DNA from: Muribaculaceae bacterium
Lineage (GTDB): Bacteria > Bacteroidota > Bacteroidia > Bacteroidales > Muribaculaceae
Assembly (NCBI GenBank): GCA_017557425.1
Contig: JAFYYU010000017.1
Location: 124,001 to 188,000 of the forward strand
Reading direction: 5' to 3'
DNA length: 64,000 bases
Within the stretch, counting starts at the first letter, position 1, and each line of letters begins with the position of its first letter. A program made the position numbers and the translations under genes. The notes beneath the pieces are model-generated. The model was not told the origin of the DNA, did not search any database, and saw only the letters and a program-made list of their open reading frames with translations. Below, in pieces: positions 42,870 through 54,000 of the stretch.

Positions 42870-45086
42870 ATGGTGACATTACAGGAATATTTCACGCCCG
42901 AAGAACGGCAACAACTGCTGCAGCTTGTCAGGGAATTGAACGACAGGCTGGGACAGCAGTTGTCGTGTCAGGACATCGACACGGTGCACCGTCTCATCCA
43001 TGACGGTATCACCGTAGAAGGCCTTTTCAAGCGCGACCAATATGGTCTCAATCCCGTGCTACGCCACCTACGCACGGCGCTGACACTATGCGACAGCATC
43101 GCACCCGATAGAACGATGGTCATCGCGACACTGATTTACAACCTGTGCCGCGGCAACTATCTGGATGTCGTGCGCGTGAAAGAGCTGTTCGGCGACGACA
43201 TCGCCCATGTGGTGCACGGCCTGCTGCACGTCGCCCCGCTGTACAAGAAGCAAGCCGCCGTCGAGAACGAGAATTTCCACAAATTGCTGCTCACCTTTGC
43301 CGAGGATGTGCGTGTCATCCTCATCATGACGGTTGACCGCTTGGCACTCATGCGCGCCATCAACCACCACCCTAACGAGAAGTTTGTCCACGAGATCGCC
43401 AGTGAGTCACGCTACTTATATGCCCCGTTGGCCCACAAACTTGGCCTGTATGCCATTAAGAACGAGTTGGAAGACACTTCGCTCAAGTACTTGAACCGCA
43501 AGGTGTTTACTCAAATAGCTAACCGTCTGCAGGAAACCAAGGAGGAACGCGACAGTTATGTCGAGAATTTTATCAAACCCATCGAGCAGAGGCTGAAAGA
43601 GGAAGGCTTGCAATTTGAAATCAAAGGGCGCACCAAGTCCATCAACAGCATCTGGCAAAAGATGCAGAAACAAGGGGTGGACCTGAGCGGCATCTATGAC
43701 CTGTTCGCCATCCGCATCATCCTGGACACGCACTCCAAGGACGAAAAACGCGCATGCTGGCTCGCCTACTCAATCGTCACCGACATCTACAAGGCCAACC
43801 CGTCACGCTTCAAGGACTGGATCACCATCCCTAAGAGTAACGGATATGAATCGTTGCACATCACCGTTTATGGCCCTGACGACAAGTGGGTCGAGGTGCA
43901 GATTCGTACACGCCGCATGGATGAGACAGCAGAACGGGGCGTGGCAGCACACTGGCGCTACAAGGGCATCAAGAGTGACGGCGACGTGGACAAGTGGATG
44001 AACGAGGTGCGCGAAATGCTGGAAGCCAGCGGCCAAGAAGGCCAGATGAGCCTGATGCGCAACATGGACACCAACCTCTACAACGACGAGGTCTTTGTCT
44101 TTACGCCAAAGGGAGACCTCTTCCGCCTGCCGCAGGGTGCGACCATCCTGGACTTCGCTTTTCACATTCACTCGCGTGTGGGGTGCACCTGTATGGGCGG
44201 GAAGGTGGACGGCAAGAACCAGAAAATCAACTACCGACTGCGCAGCGGCGACACAGTCGAGATTATCACATCCTCGAGTCAGACGCCACGCTTGGACTGG
44301 CTTAACATCGCTGTAACCAGTCGTGCCCGCAACAAGATCAAAAATGCCATCAACGAGCGGCGCGCACATCAGGCGCAACTCGCGCGAGAGACCCTGCAAC
44401 GACGCTTCAAGAACCGCAAAATTGAGCCCGATGACGCCACACTGGCACGCGTCATCAAAAAGATGGGCTACAAGACCACGACCGAGTTCTATGCCGCAAT
44501 CCAGGAAGAGGAAATCGACGTGAACACCGTTGTCGAGCAATACGAGACCTTCCTCGCCAAACAAAATGAGACGGCAAGCCGGGGCACCGCCGAGGAATTT
44601 GTGCTCCAGACACCCGTTGCACCCGAATCGCATCACAATGATGACATCCTCACCATTGGCGAAGACGTCAAGGGCGTCAACTACAAGTTGGCTCGCTGCT
44701 GCAACCCCATCTATGGTGACCGCATCCAGGGATTCATCGCCAGTGACGGCGCCATCAAGATACACCGCAGTGACTGCAAGAACCTGCGCCATCTCAAGGA
44801 GCGTTATCCTTACCGCATTATCCGCACCCGCTGGACAGGCAAGGCCGGCAATCAGTTCATCGCAACCCTCAAAGTGCTGGGACGTGACGACATCGGCATC
44901 GTCTCGTCTATCACGTCGGTCATCAACAAAACCGAGAACTGCCTGCTGCGCAGCATCTCGGTCCAAGCCGAGGGAGGCCTGTTCGAAGGGATGCTCAGCG
45001 TCAACATCAGCAACATCAGCCTGCTTGACGACTTGACCAAGAAAATACTCAACATCAAGGGCGTCAAACAAGTGGACAGGTTGTAG
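42870..45086 (+). CDS. relA: RelA/SpoT-family (p)ppGpp synthetase with degenerate hydrolase domain
   Basis: 738-aa RSH protein of the stringent response. Start at MVTLQEYFTPEE; longer in-frame sequence crosses the promoter. The N-terminal HD-type region keeps the fold (VIATLIYN...VKELFGDD...DVRVILIMTVDRLALMRAI) but the catalytic His-Asp reads Tyr-Asn and the HN of the last helix is missing, so hydrolysis is unlikely. The synthetase domain is intact: GIYDLFAIRIIL near 271, the RFKDW loop (RxKD form), PKSNGYESLH near 322-331, EVQIRTRRMDE. TGS (about 405-470), a Cys-Cys-containing zinc-finger-like domain (LARCCNPIYGDR) and C-terminal ACT follow. The next gene starts 61 bases on from its own promoter. 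Confidence 0.93.
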   Translation: MVTLQEYFTPEERQQLLQLVRELNDRLGQQLSCQDIDTVHRLIHDGITVEGLFKRDQYGLNPVLRHLRTALTLCDSIAPDRTMVIATLIYNLCRGNYLDVVRVKELFGDDIAHVVHGLLHVAPLYKKQAAVENENFHKLLLTFAEDVRVILIMTVDRLALMRAINHHPNEKFVHEIASESRYLYAPLAHKLGLYAIKNELEDTSLKYLNRKVFTQIANRLQETKEERDSYVENFIKPIEQRLKEEGLQFEIKGRTKSINSIWQKMQKQGVDLSGIYDLFAIRIILDTHSKDEKRACWLAYSIVTDIYKANPSRFKDWITIPKSNGYESLHITVYGPDDKWVEVQIRTRRMDETAERGVAAHWRYKGIKSDGDVDKWMNEVREMLEASGQEGQMSLMRNMDTNLYNDEVFVFTPKGDLFRLPQGATILDFAFHIHSRVGCTCMGGKVDGKNQKINYRLRSGDTVEIITSSSQTPRLDWLNIAVTSRARNKIKNAINERRAHQAQLARETLQRRFKNRKIEPDDATLARVIKKMGYKTTTEFYAAIQEEEIDVNTVVEQYETFLAKQNETASRGTAEEFVLQTPVAPESHHNDDILTIGEDVKGVNYKLARCCNPIYGDRIQGFIASDGAIKIHRSDCKNLRHLKERYPYRIIRTRWTGKAGNQFIATLKVLGRDDIGIVSSITSVINKTENCLLRSISVQAEGGLFEGMLSVNISNISLLDDLTKKILNIKGVKQVDRL

Positions 45087-45108
45087 AAACTAAAAACCAT
45101 AGTAGCCC

Positions 45109-45139
45109 TTGCATCTACCGGCTAAAAGCGCTACCTTTG
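45109..45139 (+). promoter_or_regulatory. Promoter of the exonuclease gene (near-leaderless)
   Basis: TTG (45109-45111), 20 bases, TACCTTTG (45132-45139), followed by CAGCC. The ATG is only 8 bases past the -7 element, so the leader is about 4 bases or none. Confidence 0.65.
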
Positions 45140-45147
45140 CAGCCGTT

Positions 45148-45771
45148 ATGTACGTTGTATCCATCGACAAACAAGAGATTAACCAGATGCCCGTGGTTAC
45201 CTTCCCCGGCCGCATCCATATCATTGACGCCATCTCACAGGTCAAGAGCGCAGTAGCAGCATTGCGCAGTTCGTCCATTGCCGGATTTGACACCGAGACC
45301 CGTCCCAACTTCAAGCGCGGTGAGCGGCACAAAGTCGCTCTACTCCAGCTCTCGACAAATACCGATGCCTTTCTCATCCGCCTTAACAAGACTGGCATCC
45401 CCACCCCACTCAAGCAGTACCTCGAGGATCCTGATATCATCAAAGTAGGCCTTTCTACCACCGACGACTTTCACCAGCTCACCGGCCTGTGCGACGTCCA
45501 TCCCGCCGGCTTTGTCGAGCTGCAGCAACTGGTCAAGGAATACAACATCACCGACATGAGCCTGCAGAAGATCTACGCCATCCTGTTCCAACAGAAAATC
45601 AGCAAAGGACAGCAGCTCACCAACTGGGAAGCCCCCACCCTCACCGAGGCGCAGCAGCGATATGCCGCCATTGACGCCTGGGCCTGCATGCGCATCTATC
45701 AGCACCTGCAAGCAGGCGCATTCATTCCCGAACAGTCGCCATATTGGCACGAACTCGTCGAAGAACAATAA
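45148..45771 (+). CDS. 3'-5' exonuclease domain protein (RNase D-like)
   Basis: 207-aa protein with a DEDD-type 3'-5' exonuclease fold. Exo I FDTETRP at 47-53, Exo II region KVGLSTTDDFHQL near 108-120, Exo III YAAIDAWACMRIY near 174-186 (YxxxD type). No HRDC or polymerase domain is attached. The start MYVVSIDKQE is kept because the following EINQMPVVTFPGRI belongs to the conserved N-terminus of Bacteroides homologues; MPVV at 45187 would remove it. Role in RNA or DNA end processing, substrate unknown. It lies between relA and ssrA, each with its own promoter. Confidence 0.88.
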   Translation: MYVVSIDKQEINQMPVVTFPGRIHIIDAISQVKSAVAALRSSSIAGFDTETRPNFKRGERHKVALLQLSTNTDAFLIRLNKTGIPTPLKQYLEDPDIIKVGLSTTDDFHQLTGLCDVHPAGFVELQQLVKEYNITDMSLQKIYAILFQQKISKGQQLTNWEAPTLTEAQQRYAAIDAWACMRIYQHLQAGAFIPEQSPYWHELVEEQ

Positions 45772-45799
45772 ATTTTTGACAAAATATGTGTCACAACGC

Positions 45800-45829
45800 T
45801 TGTTTGGCACGATAATTGTTGTACCTTTG
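45800..45829 (+). promoter_or_regulatory. Promoter of ssrA
   Basis: TTG (45800-45802), exactly 19 bases, TACCTTTG (45822-45829). Mature tmRNA begins 30 bases after the -7 element, so a short 5' leader is trimmed. Confidence 0.75.
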
Positions 45830-45858
45830 CAGCCCGTTTACTACGGACACATACTATT

Positions 45859-46255
45859 GGGGCTGACTGGCTTTGACAGCGTGTAGAGGTGGTAAGCAAG
45901 CATGCAGAGCGATAATGGCAAGGCTCTTTAATCTCAGTCATTGACTTTTTTAAATGGCGAAAACAATTACGCTCTCGCTGCCTAACCGAAGTACAGTAAG
46001 TTCGGCTTTATCGCTGCCCAAGGGGCAGTGACGAGACATCACCCAACTGCCCTCGCGCCGAGGCGGGTTGAAACGGTGGTGCAGGAATATCGGCGATAGG
46101 ACAAGGCAAGCCTCGGGCCGCGTCCGAAATTTAGAGGATAAGCCGCCGGTTGGTCGTCCCGGACCTGCCGTCGGTCGAAAACCAAGCCGGGACTAAGCAT
46201 GTAGAAACCTTATTAGTTCCACGTTTGGACGAGGGTTCAAACCCCTCCAGCTCCA
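45859..46255 (+). ncRNA. ssrA: tmRNA (transfer-messenger RNA)
   Basis: Rescues stalled ribosomes by acting as tRNA-Ala and then mRNA. The 5' end GGGGCTGACTGGCTTTGACA pairs with the 3' CAGCTCC, and the T-arm GAGGGTTCAAACCCCTC is intact. The tag frame at about 45955-45992 reads GGC GAA AAC AAT TAC GCT CTC GCT GCC TAA, giving GENNYALAA, the tag type of Porphyromonas and relatives. Length 397 with CCA not encoded: the discriminator A is followed by CGG. The last 14 bases recur at 60163, discussed as a possible insertion site. Confidence 0.96.
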
Positions 46256-46256
46256 C
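46243..46256 (+). repeat. Possible attL core in the ssrA 3' end
   Basis: CCCTCCAGCTCCAC, the acceptor-stem end of ssrA plus one base. An exact copy in the same orientation lies at 60163-60176. Confidence 0.6.
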
Positions 46257-46262
46257 GGAAGT

Positions 46263-46305
46263 AGATGTAATCTATTGATTTTCAATAGCTTACATCTTGT
46301 TTTTA
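46263..46305 (+). terminator. Terminator of ssrA
   Basis: AGATGTAA-CTATTGA pairs with TCAATAG-TTACATCT (one internal mismatch), then TTGTTTTT. It starts 8 bases after the mature 3' end. Confidence 0.85.
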
Positions 46306-46332
46306 TTGGAGCACCTTGCTCCACAAAGCAAG

Positions 46333-46370
46333 AAGAAACCGTCCTAAAAAGACGGTTTCTTTTGTTTTAT
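46333..46370 (+). terminator. Second terminator downstream of ssrA
   Basis: AAGAAACCGTC (46333-46343) pairs with GACGGTTTCTT (46351-46361), then TTGTTTTA. It may back up ssrA or, read the other way, end the minus-strand operon. The rest of 46256-46448 shows only a small GGAGC/GCTCC hairpin and no gene. Confidence 0.75.
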
Positions 46371-46448
46371 GTACACTATTATAATTCGTTGGATATTCTT
46401 ATCACGAGGGACTAATCACCTCTGGGTTGCTGAAAAAGTTCTCATTCT

Positions 46449-48053
46449 CTACTTGATGATGATTTTCTTGCCGTCAGGGTTGATGTAAATGCCTGGAATT
46501 GTGGGGGGGGCGTGCAATATGAGGCCGTCGATGGTGTACCATTCCTCATTCTGTTGGTTCACGTCGCTGACAACAGGTGTAATACCTGTGATTACAGGTT
46601 CATCGGGAAGAGAAAGTGGATAGATGTCGTACCATGGTGTAAGGCCGCTTTCCAGATAGGGTTCAAAAGTCTTTATCTCCTCCCTCTTGGGAGCGCCCTG
46701 CCGCGATCGCATATCATCAGCCTTGAAGCGCGACACGGCATAGAAAGGATAATAGCCGTTCTCGACAAGGTCGGGCATCGGCGGCTCCTCATAAAGGTCA
46801 TCGGATATTACCATGCCTCCCTTCATCTGATAACGGTTGATTCCCTGCTCATAATCAGGTATAGGCATGTAAAACTCGTTGTCATCGTAATAAACCGACC
46901 ACTCATAATAAGCGACCTCTTGGGGTTTGGGACGCACAAACGCAAATGTCTGTCCATTGGCAGCCTCTTGGGTACGGCTCATGAGTGATGCAGCAATATA
47001 GGTATTGTGAACATAGTTGGCTTGATCACCCCTATCAGGTGTTGATGTTACTGCAATCACCGGGTTGCGCTTGTCCACCAAAACACCCGTGACTGACTCT
47101 CCTTGAATCCTATACATCATATAGATTTCAGGATAGTCCAAACCCGTCAACACCACCCAATTGCTCTGGTCGCAGAAATTGCCGCGATTTGCCAACAGGC
47201 CGCAGTTCTTCACATAGTCCACCTCGCCGGGATAGATACGGTCGGGCATGAGCCAGCACTCATCATCCTTGGCATAGAGGTCGCCGTTCACATCCACATA
47301 AATGCCCGTTATGACATCGCTCACGGTGTATTCACGCCCGACAACGCCAAAATTGACAATCCACCACAAAGGGTAACAGTCATTATCTTCCTGGAGTAGC
47401 CAGGCCTCAAATTTCCTAGATTCATAGTAATCATCATACAAGCCATTGGGCACATGAATGCGGGTGCCGCTCACGGGGTTGTGTTCCTCGAGGCGCGACT
47501 CGTTGAACTCCATACCGCCATGCTCTTCTTCGCCTGGGGAAGGATAAACACCATCCCACCAAGCAAAGGCGTCAAGTTGGTCTGCATCCATCAGGAAATA
47601 TACATCTGTGACACCCGTGCATCCGCTGAAGGCGTGCGCTTGGATGTCCTCGACCGTTGACGGAATAGCCATGGTGGTAAGTTTTGTGCAGAAGGCAAAC
47701 GCCTCTTCCTCAATAGTCACAAGCCCCTCAGGCAAGATAGCCACCTCTAGATTATAACACCTGCAAAATGCGTTTTGACCAATGTAGACAATGCCCTCGT
47801 CAATGGTGAGGAAAACAATGTCCTCATTGTCTTCGAACGCACCTGTGGCGATACCCACAACATCCAAGCCATCAACAACGCCATGGATGTGCAAGGATTG
47901 GATGGGAGTCTCCTCGTCCCATCCGGTGGCAATATAGCCCAATTCGGAAGATGACCATTCATAGGTCACACCGTCAACGACCATATCGGTGGCGGCATGA
48001 CCTATAATTGCGGTCAGCAGAGTTAAAATAGTTAATAAAAACTGTCGTTTCAT
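46449..48053 (-). CDS. Secreted BspA-like leucine-rich repeat protein
   Basis: 534-aa exported protein (signal peptide ending GHA, residue 20). Residues about 55-155 are BspA-type LRR_5 repeats (IVYIGQNAFCRCYNLEVAILPEGL, VEDIQAHAFSGCTGVTDVYF). The middle is an unrecognised region with several aromatic and acidic segments. The C-terminus YTIDGLILHAPPTIPGIYIN ends in a basic KKIIIK tail, the short PGIYI...GKKIxIK ending common in Bacteroidetes secreted proteins and related to type IX sorting tails. Its ATG overlaps the giant LamG gene stop by 4 bases. The 3' end carries a C8 tract in the coding strand, 20 codons before the stop. Confidence 0.8.
   Translation of the reverse strand: MKRQFLLTILTLLTAIIGHAATDMVVDGVTYEWSSSELGYIATGWDEETPIQSLHIHGVVDGLDVVGIATGAFEDNEDIVFLTIDEGIVYIGQNAFCRCYNLEVAILPEGLVTIEEEAFAFCTKLTTMAIPSTVEDIQAHAFSGCTGVTDVYFLMDADQLDAFAWWDGVYPSPGEEEHGGMEFNESRLEEHNPVSGTRIHVPNGLYDDYYESRKFEAWLLQEDNDCYPLWWIVNFGVVGREYTVSDVITGIYVDVNGDLYAKDDECWLMPDRIYPGEVDYVKNCGLLANRGNFCDQSNWVVLTGLDYPEIYMMYRIQGESVTGVLVDKRNPVIAVTSTPDRGDQANYVHNTYIAASLMSRTQEAANGQTFAFVRPKPQEVAYYEWSVYYDDNEFYMPIPDYEQGINRYQMKGGMVISDDLYEEPPMPDLVENGYYPFYAVSRFKADDMRSRQGAPKREEIKTFEPYLESGLTPWYDIYPLSLPDEPVITGITPVVSDVNQQNEEWYTIDGLILHAPPTIPGIYINPDGKKIIIK
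46503..46510 (-). repeat. Homopolymer C8 tract inside the BspA-like gene
   Basis: Eight G on the plus strand, coding Ala-Pro-Pro just before TIPGIYI. A one-base slip would replace the whole C-terminal tail. Confidence 0.85.
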
Positions 48054-51000
48054 CGTTTGATAATCTGTTTTACGGCACGAACTCCACTATATGTGCGAGC
48101 CTCTACAAAATAAACACCGCTGGCCAGATGGCTCAGGTTCAGCACGGCTTTGTCGTCGCCCGGAGTAACTCTTGCCACGAGTGCACCGCTTGCCGAGAAG
48201 ACATTTACCGACTCAATCCAGTCGCCTGAATATACATTTATCACATCGGTGACAATCGTCGGAGTAATGACAATGGTGTTTACATCGCCATTAACATCGA
48301 TAATACCTGATGACGGGAGGTGGAATATAAGCGGCTCGTCAAGGTCGCCGTAAATCCAGTCGCTACGCCATTGCAATTGCTCATCGAACCATGTGATTTC
48401 GTTGTTGTACATGGTTGCGAAGCGTACAGTCTTACCGGCCTCTTCGGCATTACCTGCCACAGTGAGCATGTAATAACCGTCGGTGGTAGCTGTAGTGACA
48501 CCGCGGCACTCGCTGTCAACGAAGGCAGCCACACATAGATTAGTCAGCTCAACACCTCCATTCATAACTCGTGCCACCACATTCATGTTGTCGCTGAACT
48601 GATGGTGGTCAACAGGAGTGAACGGCAGTTCGCCCGATGCACGCATCATCGCCGGGGCCTGATAGGTAACAGCATCAATCGTAGGATAACGGAAGGTCGC
48701 TTCAGTGTCTTTGAACGACTTGTAGTAGTATCCCAAGCCCGGGACGAGGGCCGTGAGGTCGCCTTCCCACTTGTAGCCATCATAGAACGCTACCTGATTC
48801 TTGCTCTTGACGATGTCACCACGGGTGGGCATCAGGTCGGCAAAGGCCTCATTCAGGCTCAGGTTGTAGATTGACAGCGGACCTATCCAGTTCCAGCCGG
48901 GATATATGGTCTGGGTAGCGGTGCGGGTGTCAATCATCGTGCCGCTGATGCTGTAGTTGACATCAGATTTCACCTTCATCTTATACAGGTTGCCCACTGC
49001 CAGCGTATCAAGGCCAGTGGAAGTCCACTTTGTGCCGCTGTTCATGGCAAATCCCTCTTTACCCTTGATGGTATTGAATACCTTGGCATGCCCGAAGACG
49101 CTCTCAAGATCGGCCTTGCCCTTCTCAGGAACGACATAGAGCGAAATCCAGTTCCATCCCGTCATGAGGTTGCACTGCTGCTCAATATTGTCGTTGGTTT
49201 GCCACATCACAGGATTATCGTAGTCGCCAATCACATCGTTGGGGCGATAAGTGAGATCCAGCAACTCGCCCTTGAGCTTGGTCGTCACATTGCCGAGGAC
49301 CACGCCTTTCTCGGCATCATAGATGCGGAAGATGACGGGCTGACTCTTAGTGGTGTCTTCCAAACCATAGATGGTCATACTGATGAAGTAGGCGTCGCGG
49401 CTGGTCACCAGTTTGGGCGAAGCCACACCGCAGCAAGAGCCATCTACAAAGGCGCCAATCTTAGTATTGGGATTGGTACAGATTTTATCCTCGATGTAAA
49501 TCTGACCAATGATGTTCATCGAACTCTCATAGTCACCAGGATTGATGCTCCACTGAGGATCGTTGCCGGTGATGGTAACGATAAACATCAGCGGAGCGCA
49601 GATGTCATCGTCGTTGACGGCATAGGCATAAACCAAGTGGGTTCCCACCGGGGCATAAGCACCAATGGTAAACTGGATAGACGTCGACTCGTTTGTGCCG
49701 AGCACACCCGATGTTACCGAAGGAACAATCCAACTGGGCAATCCGGTGATATTGAAACGTCCGCTCGCGCGTCCTTTGTTGCGCAAAGACGCCCATGCCG
49801 TCACTTCGCTCAAGCGGTCTTTTTCAACAGTGATCGACTCCTGATCCCACTCCAATGTGTTGTAATCGACCACTGCACTCCATGTGATGGTCTCAGACAG
49901 GTTGTCTTGCAAGTCCCGCACGTTCTTGACAACAAATGTGAGCAGGTTACCCTGCATGCGTGACGGCAAGGTGTTCAGGTTGATGAAAATCTCGTTGGCC
50001 GAGGCTGTGAAGTCGAATTCGAGATTCTGTCTGAGCGGAGCCTTGCGCAGGGCCGGAGCCGTGGAGGCTTGAGTAACACCTTCACCAATCGCTGACGTCA
50101 GTCCATAATTAATGCTGAGTGGGGCATTGTTGTCAAGGCTGAACTCGGCGACGATATTGCCATTGGCATCCAGCACATTGCGTTCCATCGGGAAGTAGGC
50201 AATCAAGCCGGCCACATTGGCGGTGTCAACCTGATTATAACGATTGGCAATCACCGAGGTACCGTCGCATGCCGCATTCCACACACGCAATTCGTCAATG
50301 TCACCCGTGAAGTGATAACTCTCTTCAAGCATCTGGGTCTCAGGATTACATTTCAGAATTGATCCGACATACAAGTAATCTCCCACAGGAGATGGCAGTT
50401 GCTGTTCGGCAAGCGTTTTGACTGCTTTACCGTCAATATAGAGCACCGCACTCACGCCGCGATGCACGTTCAAGGCGATGTGGTGCCAGTTGCCGTCATT
50501 GTAGTTCACATTGCTCACGACAATGGGCAGACCGTTACCCGTGAGTGATGATAAGCTGTCACTGTACAGATGCAGAATCATCGAGTTGTCATAGTCAAAG
50601 CCGATAGACAGGCGATCGGTTACCGACAGGAGCGTGGCACGTGCATTCTTGTCCTTCTCGCCACGGAACCACGTCTCGACCACATAACTGTCGGTCTCTC
50701 TTGGCGTTACACTGCCAATAGGCACCTTGATGGAGTGTTCGCCGTCGAGGTGGGCTGCAAGATTGGTGTTCTCCACATTCCAACTCTCGGCTGGCAGGTG
50801 GATATTACGCGCACGGGCATAGTCGGTAACTACGGTGCCATAGCCCTCGTTCATCTTCCAGTAGCCGACAAGGCCTGGCAGATAAGGAGCCACGACTTCA
50901 TCTTTCTGAGCCAGCAGAGTGCGCACAGGGCAGTTCTTGTTCCATAATACCAGCTCGTGCATCATACCAGTGAAGTCGCGACCCAGGGTGAGACGTCCAT

Positions 51001-54000
51001 TGGCATTGTAGTCGGGCATGATCGCTTCATCAAACAGCATCGTTTCGCTGCCATCATTGGCCATGAGCATGGTGAGCGTGTTGCTGGTGCCTGCCGAGCC
51101 CCTCACATAATTCAAGGCGAGGAATACCCACTTGTCCATGGGCACAGCATCTTGAGACGTGACAGTAGTGCCGTTGATGGAGGCTTCGATCTGGCCATTG
51201 TTGTTGATGGCAACCTTAAGCATATTGCCTTCGGTGCCATGCTCCAGAATAGTTCCGCCGCTCTTGCGCTTGAGCCATACAGTAGAGGCGAAACTTGTAT
51301 TAGTTACCGGGATGTATGCATCAGTCTCCACTGGATTGCCGTTGAACTGAAGCGACACATCATGTGTAACTTGAGCATCATTGAGCGAGCCGGTAATAAA
51401 GAAGTTTTCATCCTTGGTGAGATAACTCTCGCGAATGTCTTCGTTAAACTTGATCCGGATATCATCGGTTGGTGTCAGGATACCAGTGTTGGGATAAGCC
51501 TGACCCAGCAACTTGGGACCACGGGTATCACGTATCACCTCAATCTCATTGGTCATGGCGGTGTATTCTTTGCCGCCCAGGATGCACATACTCTCGGCTG
51601 CAACCATGTAATGACCGTCGATGTCAGGTAATATCAGGTTGTAAACGATGTTGGGCTGATCGGTTGGCATGAGCGACTGTTCGTCGGTCTCGTGCCCCTC
51701 GGTCAAGTAACTGGCATCGGTGAACCATTCATGGGCTGTTATCCATTGAGAATCACCTGCAAAACGGTATTTCAGTCTCACACCCTTGAGACCGTTAAAG
51801 AGGCGGTTGATATCGCTGATGGTTGCAACAATCTGCTCTCCTTTGAGCACTGCACGCTGGTTGAGCACCGTCTTATTGAGTTTCAGCGTCACGTCGGGGG
51901 CAGCAGGCACAAAGTGGGCTGAGAACGATACAGTCTCATATATCCACTTGCTGGGATTGCAGGAATTGGCAAGCACAAGCGTGACATCGTTATAGTCAAG
52001 AGTGGAGTTGTCGCTCTGCCTGATGGTGAGCGTCTTGGTGAGGGGTGCACCATACTCTATCCACAGTTCGGTTCCGTTGACAAGCGGTTCACCGTCCATG
52101 TAAATCTGCAGTCCATCAGGGTTGGAAGCAGCATCGACATAAACAACAGCCGAGGTGAGGGCTTCATGAGTTTCGCTCTCGTTGGTGAACTTCACCTGAA
52201 TCTGGGCCTCCTGCCCGGCAGGGATGTCGACGACGTTGCGAATCGGCATCGAAATGTGCGGGTTGTCGCTCTTCATCGTCGCATAATCCAGCGTCATGCC
52301 CGGATTGTAGTACTTGGTCTTTGTCTCACCCTCGTAGGGACATCTGGTCTGTCCGCCACGAGTGCGGAAGATGGTACTCCATCCATGGGGCGAGTCAAAG
52401 ATATCGACCGTGTGGGCATTGTTACGCTGGGTGTCATTGAGGGTGTACGAGAAACGCTCGCTTGTAGTGGTCTCATCAACATCCTGTTTGGTTTGATGAT
52501 AGCCGATATCGATATTGGAGATGATAATGGCTCCCATCTTGTCGAGCAGATATCCATTCTTGCCCTTATAGGCAACGCCCGTCGAGAAATACTCGGTAGA
52601 GTTATGGACTTCCTTATTGGTAGTCGTGACACTGTTGGTTATCGACGAACCCGTCTCAAACGACTCATTGCCAAGTTTCATCTTGGGGTCATTAAACGCC
52701 TTGATTTTATCTTCCTCGTTGGCGGAAAGCACGCCTATCCACTGCTCAATGATCTGGTTACACCACAGCACGCTGTCGCAGCCTTCATAGCCTTGCGGGT
52801 AGCGCGCGTAGTAACTTGGACCGTTGATGCCGTGGTTGTAATCGTTGGGCCAGTAATTCGGGTCGCTGTTACTCGAGCCATAGCGCGGATCGTCTGCGGT
52901 GAGGAAAGTGTAGTAGGTTGCTACGGCAGGATTCTCCTCGATCTCGCTCATGGAGTTGATGTGCTTGAGCATCGAGTTGCGTGTGCGCTTGATATTGTCA
53001 AAGAGCGTGTTCTCGATATACTTCTGCGAATACTCAAAATGGGTGTTGAACTTCTCGTCCATCGTCACGGTTTCTTTCATGCCGATGCCCCATGAGCCGT
53101 CGTCCTGCTTGAACAATCCCACCTTGTCGGCAGCTCCGATGATGTAGTTGGTCGAGTAGCCGATGAACACATCTCCGTCGCGGCCCACATAGTTGTAGTT
53201 CGAACTTGTTGACGTGGAGGTGCTGTTGGTTAAAGTAACCGAGGTATGGTTGTCCCACGTCTTGTTCACATTGTAGGACCAGGTTACAGCATTCTCATGA
53301 ATGATGTTGTTGTAGGTGATTTTGGCAAAGACCAAGGTACCTGCCACAACATCTATCTCGGCCGATGCCCTGAAATCAACACCTAATTCTGTGTTCTGGT
53401 GAATGCCACGGGTGGTGTAGGTATAATCGCTGGTAACCGAGTCTTTGGCCCATGTGGCCGAAGAAGCATCGCCTGGCGGGTCACGAAGTACCATCTGTAC
53501 GTGGCTGGGACCTGCGGTGATGAAGTTATTGCCGGTGGGTACCACACCAGCGATAATGCCGTCCAGACCCTCGTAGCGCCACAGTTTAGTCTGGCCCTGG
53601 ATAACCATCGACGCGTTCATGTTGCGTGTATAGGGTACGCTGAGGCTCGGAATTCCCGCAATCCACCTGTAAGTGGCCTCGCCGATAGAGTCGAGTTGAA
53701 TCTGCTCCGATTCAAGCATGACCATGTCGCCGCGCTTCAGTGTGTGCCCATCTTGGGTGGTATCGACTGCGGCAATGCGTGCCGCCTCGCCGATTTCGTT
53801 ATCGAAGGTAATGACCGAGTCGCGCAACATATCCCTGTAGAGACGGCCCGTCGCCGACTGGTCATAGTTGGTGTATGGCTCATAGGCCCTGACCTTAAAC
53901 ACATAGGTTCGCCCACTCTGGAAGATGGGATACCCGTAGTTGTAAGTCACCTCGCCGGTCTGCTCGTCATGACTGTAAATGGGCAGCAATATATCCTCTC

